DNA of 36,989 nucleotides from a virus. Within the stretch, counting starts at the first letter, position 1, and every line of letters starts with the position of its first letter. Both the position numbers and the translations under genes were made by a program. This document shows positions 15,274 to 22,606 of this stretch, in pieces. The stretch covers positions 1 through 36,989 of IMG/VR virus record IMGVR_UViG_3300042010_000258; one strand, given 5' to 3'. Under the pieces are notes generated by a model, which made no database searches, was not told the DNA's origin, and worked only from the letters and a program-made list of their open reading frames with translations.

Positions 15274-15492
15274 TCACTCCTTCAGGGGTTCGAACTCAGG
15301 GTTGGTTTTCAGGTAGCTGACGGCCTGCTCATCGGACGCCGACACCGCGACACGCGCCTTGGCTACCGCCAATGTGCGTTTGCTTTTGGGGATGATCAGC
15401 GTGCGCGAGGTAAAGACCTTGTCGCGAAAGGTCAGCAGCAGATCGACTGCCGGCGATTGTTCGTCGGCGGACAACTCAGTGGGCTTGGCCAT
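15274..15492 (-). CDS. Small baseplate-region protein of unknown function (72 aa)
   Basis: A 72-residue protein between gpV and gpW, a position that P2 itself leaves empty. The start at 15492 (MAKPTELSADEQS) is chosen because the alternative start at 15522 would lie in the terminator hairpin. It has a mixed sequence with a basic middle (RTLIIPKSKRTLAVAKARVAV) and no membrane segment. A short hairpin with a T-run precedes it. I do not recognise the family; its place suggests a minor baseplate component or assembly factor. Confidence 0.7.
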   Translation of the reverse strand: MAKPTELSADEQSPAVDLLLTFRDKVFTSRTLIIPKSKRTLAVAKARVAVSASDEQAVSYLKTNPEFEPLKE

Positions 15493-15509
15493 GTGTTTCT
15501 CCAGGGATG

Positions 15510-15532
15510 AAAAAGCCCGCACTCGGCGGGCT
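15510..15532 (-). terminator. Intrinsic terminator-like hairpin between gpV and the 72-aa gene
   Basis: On the minus strand: AGCCCGC, loop CGAGT, GCGGGCT, then TTTT. It shares 18 identical bases with the hairpin at 18651-18671. Confidence 0.65.
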
Positions 15533-15546
15533 GAATAAACGACTGA

Positions 15547-16152
15547 TTAATGCGTGTGATGGTTGTCGCTGGATCCGGTGGCAAGGATATTGGCGGCGCT
15601 GGTGATGGTTTGCGTCACGTGCAACGGCCCGTCGACCACCACTGCGCCGATCAACTTGATTGCCGCTGACTTGACCGTTGCCGCATCGGACAGGAGCTGC
15701 GCCTCGGTGCCGCCGACCTTCGCTCTGACGGCGTCATCCGTCACGACCACTTCGGTGCTACCGACCTTGATAGTGACCGTTCCAGTCGGCAACGCGATGC
15801 TGTAGCTATTGGCCTGCCAGTCGTAAATCAGCGAACCACCATCATCGAAGCGCCAGACCTCCACATGGTCGCGGTTGTCCGGCTGGGCACCGGCGTTGCC
15901 ATACAGCCCCGGAATAAAGGTGCCTATCCCCGCCTGGCCACTGGGGTTGAACAACACCCCCTGCTCGTTCAGGCTCGGCGCCCGCCAGTGCCGCGCCTTG
16001 CCGGCGGCGAGGCTGTGCCAGCGCACCCAGGCGCTGGTCCATGCACCGTTGGACACCCGAACCGTGGCCGACGCCAGATCCACACCGACCACCACGCACG
16101 GCATCAGCATGGCGGCAATCATGCGGTCGTGTTCCGCACTGGCGTAACTCAT
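15547..16152 (-). CDS. V: Baseplate spike protein gpV-like
   Basis: The central spike that pierces the outer membrane; 201 residues (P2 gpV: 211). An OB-fold N-terminus includes NEQGVLFNPSGQAGIGTFIPGLYGN. A beta-helical middle follows (TGTVTIKVGSTEVVVTDDAVRAKVGG, repeated VGGTEAQ/KSAAIKLIG). The extreme C-terminus DNHHTH supplies the H-x-H motif that binds iron at the spike tip in P2-type spikes. Its ATG overlaps the stop of the preceding head-module gene as ATGA; this is the joint between the lambda-like and the P2-like blocks. Confidence 0.95.
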   Translation of the reverse strand: MSYASAEHDRMIAAMLMPCVVVGVDLASATVRVSNGAWTSAWVRWHSLAAGKARHWRAPSLNEQGVLFNPSGQAGIGTFIPGLYGNAGAQPDNRDHVEVWRFDDGGSLIYDWQANSYSIALPTGTVTIKVGSTEVVVTDDAVRAKVGGTEAQLLSDAATVKSAAIKLIGAVVVDGPLHVTQTITSAANILATGSSDNHHTH

Positions 16153-16658
16153 AGGTCCTCTGGTCTCATCGGACCATCGCCGGGGGTAATGTCCAACAGC
16201 AGAGAGCCTGGCGGTTCATCGGGCCAAGGCCATTCCTCAACACCCAGGTATATCTGGTGGGTCCATTCCACCAGCCAGACGGTGTACCCATCGAGCTCTG
16301 GTTTGGTCCAGTCCTGTAGCGCCTGAACGAACTCGGCCGGCTCGACGGCGAGCCCCCACGTTTGCATACGCAGCAGCACCGCCAACTGCGCCGCCAGTTG
16401 CACGGCTTGCTGGCAATGTTGGGGGCGTATCGGATCGACAATAATCCGCGCCTCAAAACGGCAGATCAGGGTGGTTTCGCCGGTGCCGATGTCGCGGCCT
16501 GGCTCCATTTCGGCCATCTCAATGAACACGACCGGCAACGCAATTCGATCCTTGATACTCGGCCAGGCGGTGGCCGCTTTGATGCCGGGCAGACCAACCA
16601 TCAGTTGCTGCTCGATTGCACGGTAGAGCTGGTCGAGACTAAAAGGCTCATCAGACAT
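16149..16658 (-). CDS. Tail terminator-like protein at the lambda gpU position
   Basis: A 169-residue protein placed directly after the gpZ-like gene, where lambda encodes its tail terminator gpU (131 residues). Sequence features are compatible with a small alpha/beta terminator: PVVFIEMAEMEPG, LICRFEARIIVDPI and a strand-rich end (GYTVWLVEWTHQIYLG). I see no decisive motif and call it by position and general pattern. Stop and start of the next gene (gpV) overlap as ATGA. It probably completes the head-proximal end of the tail. Confidence 0.55.
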   Translation of the reverse strand: MSDEPFSLDQLYRAIEQQLMVGLPGIKAATAWPSIKDRIALPVVFIEMAEMEPGRDIGTGETTLICRFEARIIVDPIRPQHCQQAVQLAAQLAVLLRMQTWGLAVEPAEFVQALQDWTKPELDGYTVWLVEWTHQIYLGVEEWPWPDEPPGSLLLDITPGDGPMRPEDL

Positions 16659-17316
16659 TGGCCGTCCCCTTCAAATACTTCTGCAGCTCGAAGTTGAACT
16701 CTTGCTGCAGGATTTCCAGCAAGCGCGTGTTGGCGCGTTTGACCCATTCGTCAAAGTGCGGGCGGGCTTGCTCCAGCGACACCTTGGCCTTGGCCAACGG
16801 AAAGCGATTGCCGTTTTCCGCCACCCAGCCCGAACTCGCACCCCCGCCACCAGACACCGTGCTGTCGGGGTAATCGTCCGCGTTGAAATGCTTGCTCGCG
16901 GTACGAATCCAGATGTCCGGTTTGTTGCCGTAAACCTGCTTGAGAAAGGCCCCCTGGTAGCGCCGCCCTGCCACCGACACACCACGGCCGGACTGCCGCG
17001 CCCGGCCGATGCGGCTGGACTCAATGGCATTGAGACCAAACCACAATTTGCCACTGGTTGCGCCGCCGGAGACAGGGTAAGCCCGCAGACGCTGACGGAC
17101 CGCCGCGACGGCGATCCGCTCCTGGCGACTGACCGCCCGGGCAATGTGGGTGCGCAGCCAGCCTAACGTTTTGTTGATCGCTCGACGCTGGGCTGCGGCA
17201 GCTGCTTTGGGGACCAGGCTGGCGAAGCGTTCAAAGGCTTGCAGATCCGCGGTCGACGCCTGGATGGAGATCATCCCGCCGTCGGCTGAGGTTTTGTAGA
17301 AGCTGCCGTTACTCAT
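16651..17316 (-). CDS. Z: Minor tail protein Z-like (lambda gpZ family)
   Basis: A tail completion protein that in lambda is needed for DNA to enter the tail properly. The 221-residue protein has the family pattern: a basic helical N-terminus (AAAAQRRAINKTLGWLRTHIARAVSRQ), then VRQRLRAYPVSGG, KLWFGLNAIESSRIG and the aromatic GAFLKQVYGNKPDIW. The length is close to lambda gpZ (192). It lies between the FII-like and U-position genes, in lambda order, although the virion has a contractile P2-type tail. Confidence 0.85.
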   Translation of the reverse strand: MSNGSFYKTSADGGMISIQASTADLQAFERFASLVPKAAAAAQRRAINKTLGWLRTHIARAVSRQERIAVAAVRQRLRAYPVSGGATSGKLWFGLNAIESSRIGRARQSGRGVSVAGRRYQGAFLKQVYGNKPDIWIRTASKHFNADDYPDSTVSGGGGASSGWVAENGNRFPLAKAKVSLEQARPHFDEWVKRANTRLLEILQQEFNFELQKYLKGTANV

Positions 17317-17633
17317 GCGCGCATCCTCAGGATCAAGGCGACCAGACCGTCACCGCTCGGCTCCAGCTGCAGCAGGTCGTAGTCGCCACCGCCGTCCAGC
17401 GCTGGCAGATCGACGCTGACCAACATGCCCTGCTCCAGCCCCTGCGAATCGCTGACGCGAATCTCGAAGCGAGGCTCACGCAGGCCGGTATTGTGCTTTC
17501 CGATCTTCGGTTGCAACCAAGGCGCCGAGAACATGCCGAGCACGGGCTCCTCGCGACCTTCGATCCGCGCGCTGTCACCAAGGGTTTCGAACACCACCGC
17601 GTCAATGTCGGCGATCAGATCGCGAAAGCCCAT
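17313..17633 (-). CDS. Head-tail joining protein (lambda gpFII-like)
   Basis: A 106-residue protein at the lambda FII position, directly behind the capsid gene. The pattern VLGMFSAPWLQPKIGKHNTGLREPRFEIRVSDSQGLEQG fits the phage head-tail attachment family, which forms a ring at the portal vertex. It overlaps the Z-like gene by four bases and is separated from the capsid gene by two. No separate lambda FI counterpart is present. Confidence 0.8.
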   Translation of the reverse strand: MGFRDLIADIDAVVFETLGDSARIEGREEPVLGMFSAPWLQPKIGKHNTGLREPRFEIRVSDSQGLEQGMLVSVDLPALDGGGDYDLLQLEPSGDGLVALILRMRA

Positions 17634-17635
17634 GA

Positions 17636-18631
17636 TCAGAGCTCCAGCAGGATCTGCGCCAGAGGCCGGGTGCAGAGGTGCAGCGGGTTGGACTGCGCTT
17701 CACCGGCCATGCCTTTGTTGAACGGCATCGGCTCGATCTTGCTGTAATACGGAACGCCCTCAGTGTTGACCGTTTCCATATAGTCGGCCGGAGCGAAGAC
17801 CGAGATGTACAGATCCGGTACGCCTTCGGGAATCAGCAGCGCTTTGTCGTCATGGATGAAGGTCACGCCGGCGATTTTGCCGCGATAACGCTCCCAGACA
17901 ATGCCGCCGAATTCGAAGCTTTCGCGGGCATCACCGCGCAGAGCTGCCGCCTGCTGGGTATTGAGGTAGGTCTCCTTTACCTTTTGGTTTTTCAGAAGTT
18001 GATTCCAGAAGTTCTTGCCGCAAAAGGCGCGAGAACCGCTGCTGGTTATGCTGCCCAGTTGCTCTTCCTGGAGATCGAGTGCTTCACCACATTTGATACG
18101 AAAGTCCGTTTCCTCATTGTTGAGTCCCATGGACATTTTCTTGCGAGTCACACCGAAAGTTTTGTAGATGTCCAAAAGCACCGTCGACCCGTCAGCATCG
18201 AGGATCTGCCCGTTCAACGCGCCCATGCGTTGAAATTCGTGGGTGGCGTCCAGCTGTCGACGTGCTTTTGCCAGGCGCTTGTTCACCACGTCCTGGACCG
18301 CCTGCAACTCGGAGCGCGTTCCGAACGCGCGGATACCCTGAATCTCATCGGCCTTGATCGCAAAGCGTTGTGGCAAGTGCACGGTATTGAAAGGGATCAG
18401 GTTGCGCTTAGAGCCGCTAACCACCAGCCCGGACGTTCCGCGCTCTCCGGCCGGTACCAAGGCTAGAGTGTCGCCGTCCTTTTCGATTTGCACAGTCAGA
18501 GTGGTGATGCCCTCTTCCCGAAACAAACCCAGGCTGCTGATGCGGCCCGGCAGGTATTCCTGTTCGTTGATGGCGGCGGTCAGCGAAGAGACCGAAAACG
18601 CGTCGTCGTTAAAGATTTCAATATCAGCCAT
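17636..18631 (-). CDS. E(head): Major capsid protein (lambda gpE family)
   Basis: The main shell subunit, HK97 fold, 331 residues (lambda gpE: 341). The start at 18631 (MADIEIFNDDAFSVSSLTAAIN) matches the conserved N-terminus of the family. TRKKMSMGLNNEETDFRIKC, FEFGGIVWERYRG and PEGVPDLYISVFAPADY are strong family segments. A terminator-like hairpin lies about 20 bases upstream, between the decoration and capsid genes. The high expression needed for capsid fits a separate leader with a protective 5' hairpin. Confidence 0.96.
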   Translation of the reverse strand: MADIEIFNDDAFSVSSLTAAINEQEYLPGRISSLGLFREEGITTLTVQIEKDGDTLALVPAGERGTSGLVVSGSKRNLIPFNTVHLPQRFAIKADEIQGIRAFGTRSELQAVQDVVNKRLAKARRQLDATHEFQRMGALNGQILDADGSTVLLDIYKTFGVTRKKMSMGLNNEETDFRIKCGEALDLQEEQLGSITSSGSRAFCGKNFWNQLLKNQKVKETYLNTQQAAALRGDARESFEFGGIVWERYRGKIAGVTFIHDDKALLIPEGVPDLYISVFAPADYMETVNTEGVPYYSKIEPMPFNKGMAGEAQSNPLHLCTRPLAQILLEL

Positions 18632-18650
18632 GAAGCAATCTCCAGAAAAC

Positions 18651-18671
18651 AAAAAACCCGCACTCGGCGGG
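18651..18671 (-). terminator. Intrinsic terminator-like hairpin before the capsid gene
   Basis: On the minus strand: CCCGC, loop CGAGT, GCGGG, then TTTTTT. Its core is identical to the hairpin at 15510-15532. Confidence 0.65.
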
Positions 18672-18691
18672 CTGGAAAAACAGGGATCGTC

Positions 18692-19036
18692 TTAGCGGAC
18701 GATCAGGAAATGAGTGGCGAGCGCCTTCTCGGCAGCAGGGTCCAGGCCCGTGAGGTGGGCTTCGCTGACTTCCGCCAGGCGCACCACCGCGCGGCCACGC
18801 CGCACCACATCTGATTCACCCAGCGGGCCGTAAAGGATCGCCACCGCATTTTCACTACCGTCCTCGGCCGTTGGACTGTAAGGGGCGAACTCGCCGGTCA
18901 GACTGACCAGCCCGAGGACTTGCCCAGGCTCCAGTGCAGGGCCTGCGGCGACATTGATCGCTTCGCGGGAAATGGTGCCGGCACCTTCGGACAGGAGGAA
19001 TTCACCTGCATGCATCGGCTCACGTTGGATGGTCAT
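18692..19036 (-). CDS. Head decoration protein (lambda gpD family)
   Basis: Trimers of this 114-residue protein cap the capsid threefold axes and stabilise the expanded head (lambda gpD: 110). HAGEFLLSEGAGTISREAINV and GQVLGLVSLTGEFAPYSPTAEDGSENAVAIL are classic family segments. It overlaps the protease gene by four bases (ATGA) and precedes capsid, as in lambda. Confidence 0.95.
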   Translation of the reverse strand: MTIQREPMHAGEFLLSEGAGTISREAINVAAGPALEPGQVLGLVSLTGEFAPYSPTAEDGSENAVAILYGPLGESDVVRRGRAVVRLAEVSEAHLTGLDPAAEKALATHFLIVR

Positions 19037-20187
19037 CGTCTTACTCCTGAAGCAGGTTGGGATTTACCGGTCTGAGCAGCTTGGCGTGCAGACCAGATGG
19101 AAGGTTGATCGATTTTCTTGGCCTGTAACTTCAGTGCTGGGTCATCGTCCAGCGGCAAGCTGTTGTCGATTTCGAAACCCTTGCCACTGCCAACGATCTT
19201 GTCGAAAAGGCGCGCGCGCACCGCCGCGACATCCAGGCCAGCGGCGACATACTCGACACTGAATTCAGGCAACCGCGCAGCCACGCAAAGATCGTTCACC
19301 GCTTTGGCCCGAGTCAGACCGGCCTGGACAATGGCTTCGCTTTCGAGTTTGGTGGAGCTGAGCAGTGGCTCAATCAAATTGCTGATGCCCGACTCGGCAC
19401 AACGCTGGGTGATCATCAGGGCCAACTTCGCCGAGTCGACCGCGGGAGGCGTGAGTGGTGGGTCATCCGGTTCCAAGTCCGGATCAGGCTCTGGCGGTTC
19501 GTCGAGCTGAGCCAGGAGCTCGGCCGGTGCGTGCTGATAACGCTGCAACACGGCACCTTGGCCGACGCACGCCTTGACCGTGACACCATCACCCACTTCA
19601 TCAGCCAGCCCCAAGGCCACCGCCTCATTGGCGGTGAGCCAGGTTTCATTGGCCACCAGGCGCCGCAACTCAACCTCATCAATGTCCGGCGCCTTGGCCT
19701 TGTAGGCCGCGATGATCGCTTCCATGGTTTGGTCCAGGACATCAGCCACCTTACGGAAGTCTTCGGCATCCCCTGCTGCGTACGTCCAAGGGTTATGGAT
19801 CATCAGCATGGCATTGGAAGCAATCACTACCCGGTGTGCCCCGCACACCGCCACGCTGGCAGCACTGGCGGCCAGCGCATCCACCCGCCCGGTGCAACGC
19901 TCACCCAGACGCGACAACGCGTTGTGCATGGCCAGGCCGTCGAACAGGTCGCCGCCGATGCTGTTGAAGGCGGCGATCACCGGCGAGACGCCATCGTCCA
20001 TGGCACGCAGATCCTGCACGAACTGATTGGCGGTGATACCCCAGCCACCGATCTCGCCGTAGACAAAGACTTCGATCACCCGCTCGGTGGCTTCACCACT
20101 GGCGTGTACGGCGTACCAGGTTTTGTCTTGCACCGGCACGCGCTTGCCCGCCCGGTTGTAAACGCGCGGTCGCGCTTTCTTGCTCAT
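19033..20187 (-). CDS. C: ClpP/S49-type prohead maturation protease
   Basis: Cleaves scaffold and portal during head maturation. The 384-residue protein has a ClpP-like domain (about 35-205) with VFVYGEIGGWGITA, FNSIGGDLFDGLAMHNAL, the serine nucleophile in LAASAASVAV (probably Ser111) and His131 in MLMIHNPW. The C-terminal part (about 225-384) is proline-rich, then helical, and likely includes the scaffold function that lambda makes from Nu3 inside C. No separate scaffold gene is seen. Order B-C-D is that of lambda. Confidence 0.93.
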   Translation of the reverse strand: MSKKARPRVYNRAGKRVPVQDKTWYAVHASGEATERVIEVFVYGEIGGWGITANQFVQDLRAMDDGVSPVIAAFNSIGGDLFDGLAMHNALSRLGERCTGRVDALAASAASVAVCGAHRVVIASNAMLMIHNPWTYAAGDAEDFRKVADVLDQTMEAIIAAYKAKAPDIDEVELRRLVANETWLTANEAVALGLADEVGDGVTVKACVGQGAVLQRYQHAPAELLAQLDEPPEPDPDLEPDDPPLTPPAVDSAKLALMITQRCAESGISNLIEPLLSSTKLESEAIVQAGLTRAKAVNDLCVAARLPEFSVEYVAAGLDVAAVRARLFDKIVGSGKGFEIDNSLPLDDDPALKLQAKKIDQPSIWSARQAAQTGKSQPASGVRR

Positions 20188-20189
20188 GG

Positions 20190-21665
20190 TTACTCCTTGT
20201 CGTCGATCGGGACGAAAGCGTCGAGGGTGGTGTAATTGAGGCCAAGGGTGGTGGCCCGGACCAGATCGGCGGCGTTTTCCGCATCGACCGTTTCCGCGTC
20301 GTAACCGGTGCGCAAGACCATTTCACTGCGTGAGGCGAAGCCGGCCTGCACTTCCATCCGCCGAGCCTGCACTTCCTGCACAGGCTGGATGTAGGCCCAA
20401 CCTTGCGGGACCCAACGTGTGCGCAGGTATTCACGGCGCCGTTGGGCGTAGTCCTCCAACACCAGAACACCCGACAACACTGCCATGTCCATCCAGGCCG
20501 CACGGACCGGTCGGCAAAGCTGATGCACGTAGACGCCGAACTGCAGTTGCTCCAATCGACGCCGAAACTCGTTGAGCACCACCCGCAGCGCCCGGTCGTT
20601 GACCTCGCGCATGTCGCCGGTGAGGATCTCGTACGGTGTGCCGGTACCGGCCGCAGCCGCCATCAGTTGCTGTCGCATGAAGTCGGGATAGTTGTTGCCC
20701 GCGTCTGGTGGCTTGGAGAACTCCACCTCTTCACCTGGTCCCAACTCCTGCATGGTGCCGGGCTCCAGCGCCACCATCGGCGTGAAGCCGTCGCGATCCA
20801 GATTCAAAGGTTGGCCGGTGACCGGGTCCCTCGGCGTGGGGCCGGAGTCCGGTGGCGGTCGACTGATAAACCCGGCGAACAGGTTGGCGACTTCCTGGCG
20901 AAACAACACCGCGTCGTCGTAGTTGTCGAGGCTGCGCAGGCGCTTCAACACCGGAGACAAGCGCGGCACGCCACGCAGTTGCCCCGGTTCGACGGGCTCG
21001 AAGACATGCAGCACCTGCGCGGCCGGCACACGCACCAGTTGGTTGTAACCGGCATTCAGCGAAGAAGCATCACGCGGGTGCGAGAGGTACATCCAGTACG
21101 CCACGCGCTTGCCACCTTGGGTGAACTCGATCCCGGCGCGGATGAAGTTGCCGTCGCGAGTGGTTTCGAATTTGTCGTGAGGGACAAACTCGGGGGCTAG
21201 GATCTGCAACTGCAACGGCACCGCGAGACCTTCATCCAGGCCACGCGGGCGCAGCCGGATAAAACATTCGCCCGAGGTTTCCACCGTGCGCGCGACCAAT
21301 GCTTGCTGGCCGTTGAAGTCGGTGCGCACATCGGCATCCGACTCGTCGACCCAGTCGTCCCAGAGTTCCTGCAGCAACTTGCGCAAGGCTTCGTCGTCGG
21401 TTTTCGGCCTCGGTGTGATGCCGGTGCCGATCAGGTTGCTGACGCGCTTGTCGATCACGTTGTAGGCATACGGGTCGTTGCGAACAGCAGCCCGTGAACG
21501 CGATCGCAGGTTGCGCAGGGCCGGGGTGTTGATGCTGTTGACTCCGTTGTCGGGCGCATCCCAGCCAGTCGAGCGTCGGCCCTCGCCGGCGCCTTCGTAA
21601 CTGGCCTTGATGTTCGACGGCAACACGAATCCGTTACGGGTAAGCGTCGGAAAGTGGCGGGCCAT
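20190..21665 (-). CDS. B: Portal protein (lambda gpB family)
   Basis: The dodecameric DNA gate of the head, 491 residues (lambda gpB: 533). RNDPYAYNVIDKRVSNLIGTGI, TVETSGECFIRLRPR, FEPVEPGQLRGVPRLSPVLKRL and PYEILTGDMREVNDRALRVVLNEFRR are strong family segments. Its start overlaps the stop of the small gpW gene at 21665, and the protease follows after two bases. The reading frame is intact. Confidence 0.96.
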   Translation of the reverse strand: MARHFPTLTRNGFVLPSNIKASYEGAGEGRRSTGWDAPDNGVNSINTPALRNLRSRSRAAVRNDPYAYNVIDKRVSNLIGTGITPRPKTDDEALRKLLQELWDDWVDESDADVRTDFNGQQALVARTVETSGECFIRLRPRGLDEGLAVPLQLQILAPEFVPHDKFETTRDGNFIRAGIEFTQGGKRVAYWMYLSHPRDASSLNAGYNQLVRVPAAQVLHVFEPVEPGQLRGVPRLSPVLKRLRSLDNYDDAVLFRQEVANLFAGFISRPPPDSGPTPRDPVTGQPLNLDRDGFTPMVALEPGTMQELGPGEEVEFSKPPDAGNNYPDFMRQQLMAAAAGTGTPYEILTGDMREVNDRALRVVLNEFRRRLEQLQFGVYVHQLCRPVRAAWMDMAVLSGVLVLEDYAQRRREYLRTRWVPQGWAYIQPVQEVQARRMEVQAGFASRSEMVLRTGYDAETVDAENAADLVRATTLGLNYTTLDAFVPIDDKE

Positions 21666-21871
21666 TAGAGTCCTTTGCCTCCGTGGTACAGCCGAACCAC
21701 GCGCGAGCGTGGCCCTGCTGCACTGATCAACGATGTGCGGATTTCTTCGCGTGCCTTGAGCAGTTCGTCGACGGTGCGGTATTCCACGGTGCGGTCGGTG
21801 TAACGAACGACTTTTTCACCGCGAGCAATGGCCGCCTCAACCGCGTCGAGGTGCTTTTGGGTAAAGGACAT
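21665..21871 (-). CDS. Head-tail connector gpW (lambda gpW family)
   Basis: A 68-residue protein equal in length to lambda gpW. The family pattern is clear: a helix with LDAVEAAIARGEKVV, the beta hairpin RYTDRTVEYRTVDELLKAREEI, and a basic end. It sits between terminase and portal genes, the fixed place of gpW in lambda. It is distinct from the P2-type baseplate gpW at 14942. Confidence 0.92.
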   Translation of the reverse strand: MSFTQKHLDAVEAAIARGEKVVRYTDRTVEYRTVDELLKAREEIRTSLISAAGPRSRVVRLYHGGKGL

Positions 21872-21916
21872 GGAGGTGTGCTCTGGATGCGTACTGGCGG
21901 TGTGATATATAACCGG

Positions 21917-22168
21917 TCAGACGAAGTTCTGGTTTCTTGATTGGATTTCTTGCCTGAAACTGCCGCCGGCTAAAACGTGGGTCAGCGCATCGGCTAATTC
22001 TTCAGCGGGAATATCTGGAAGCCGAATTCGCCAATAAGTACGTGCGCGCACCCAATCCATACGTCCTGTTAACTGATCTGCTACCACTCGGCGCAGCTCT
22101 AGCTGGAGCTCAGCGGTGGCCCTAACTTTTTGCGCGTGCTGCGCTTTTTCCTCGGAGTTTTCTGACAT
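21917..22168 (-). CDS. Small protein of unknown function divergent to a forward moron (83 aa)
   Basis: An 83-residue mainly helical protein (ENSEEKAQHAQKVRATAELQLELRRVVADQL, then DWVRARTYWRIRLPDIPAEELADAL). I do not recognise it. The start at 22168 is set by GGAG six bases upstream. That ATG shares two bases with the ATG of the forward gene at 22167, and each gene's ribosome binding site lies inside the other's first codons. It interrupts the usual terminase-gpW continuity of the head module. It could be the regulator or partner of the forward gene. Confidence 0.6.
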   Translation of the reverse strand: MSENSEEKAQHAQKVRATAELQLELRRVVADQLTGRMDWVRARTYWRIRLPDIPAEELADALTHVLAGGSFRQEIQSRNQNFV

Positions 22169-22604
22169 GGCTGTCTCCAATATTGAAAAGTTTGACGACA
22201 TTACCGGCAAAATTTTTGCCGAGCTTTACCAAAGCTTTCCGCTTCCCCAAGCGCTCCTCGCGGAAGACTTCCTCGAAAAAGCCGTGCAGTTCGACGAACA
22301 AGTCGGCACAGAGGTACCTACAGATGAAACGGAATTTTTCATCGCAACTGCCACGTGGCTTATGCAAGCGGGATACATCACCTGTAAGACCTATCCTTAC
22401 GTCGGGATTGACAACGCCGTCCTCACTGCCAAAGGTCTAGAGGTTTTAAAAGCCACACCTGAAAGCGTGGCCTCAAAATCCACCATCGGGGAACAACTAG
22501 CTGTCAGCGCCAAAGAAGGCGGTAAAGAAGTTGCTCGCGGACTGGTATCTGAAGCATTCGGTCTTGGAGTGAAAATTCTCAGCCCAATGATCGGCCTGTC
22601 CTGA
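22167..22604 (+). CDS. Forward-strand moron protein of unknown function (145 aa)
   Basis: The only gene on the plus strand inside the late head operon. The 145-residue protein starts at 22167, with GGAG nine bases upstream. It has an acidic N-terminal half (MAVSNIEKFDDITGKIFAELYQ), a segment that looks like a winged-helix or DUF2513-like fold (GYITCKTYPYVGIDNAVLTAKGLEVL), and a C-terminal amphipathic stretch (GLVSEAFGLGVKILSPMIGL) that could touch a membrane. Its DNA is more AT-rich than its neighbours. It ends two bases before the terminase stop. A prophage-expressed function such as superinfection exclusion is possible but not shown. Confidence 0.7.
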   Translation: MAVSNIEKFDDITGKIFAELYQSFPLPQALLAEDFLEKAVQFDEQVGTEVPTDETEFFIATATWLMQAGYITCKTYPYVGIDNAVLTAKGLEVLKATPESVASKSTIGEQLAVSAKEGGKEVARGLVSEAFGLGVKILSPMIGLS

Positions 22605-22606
22605 AG

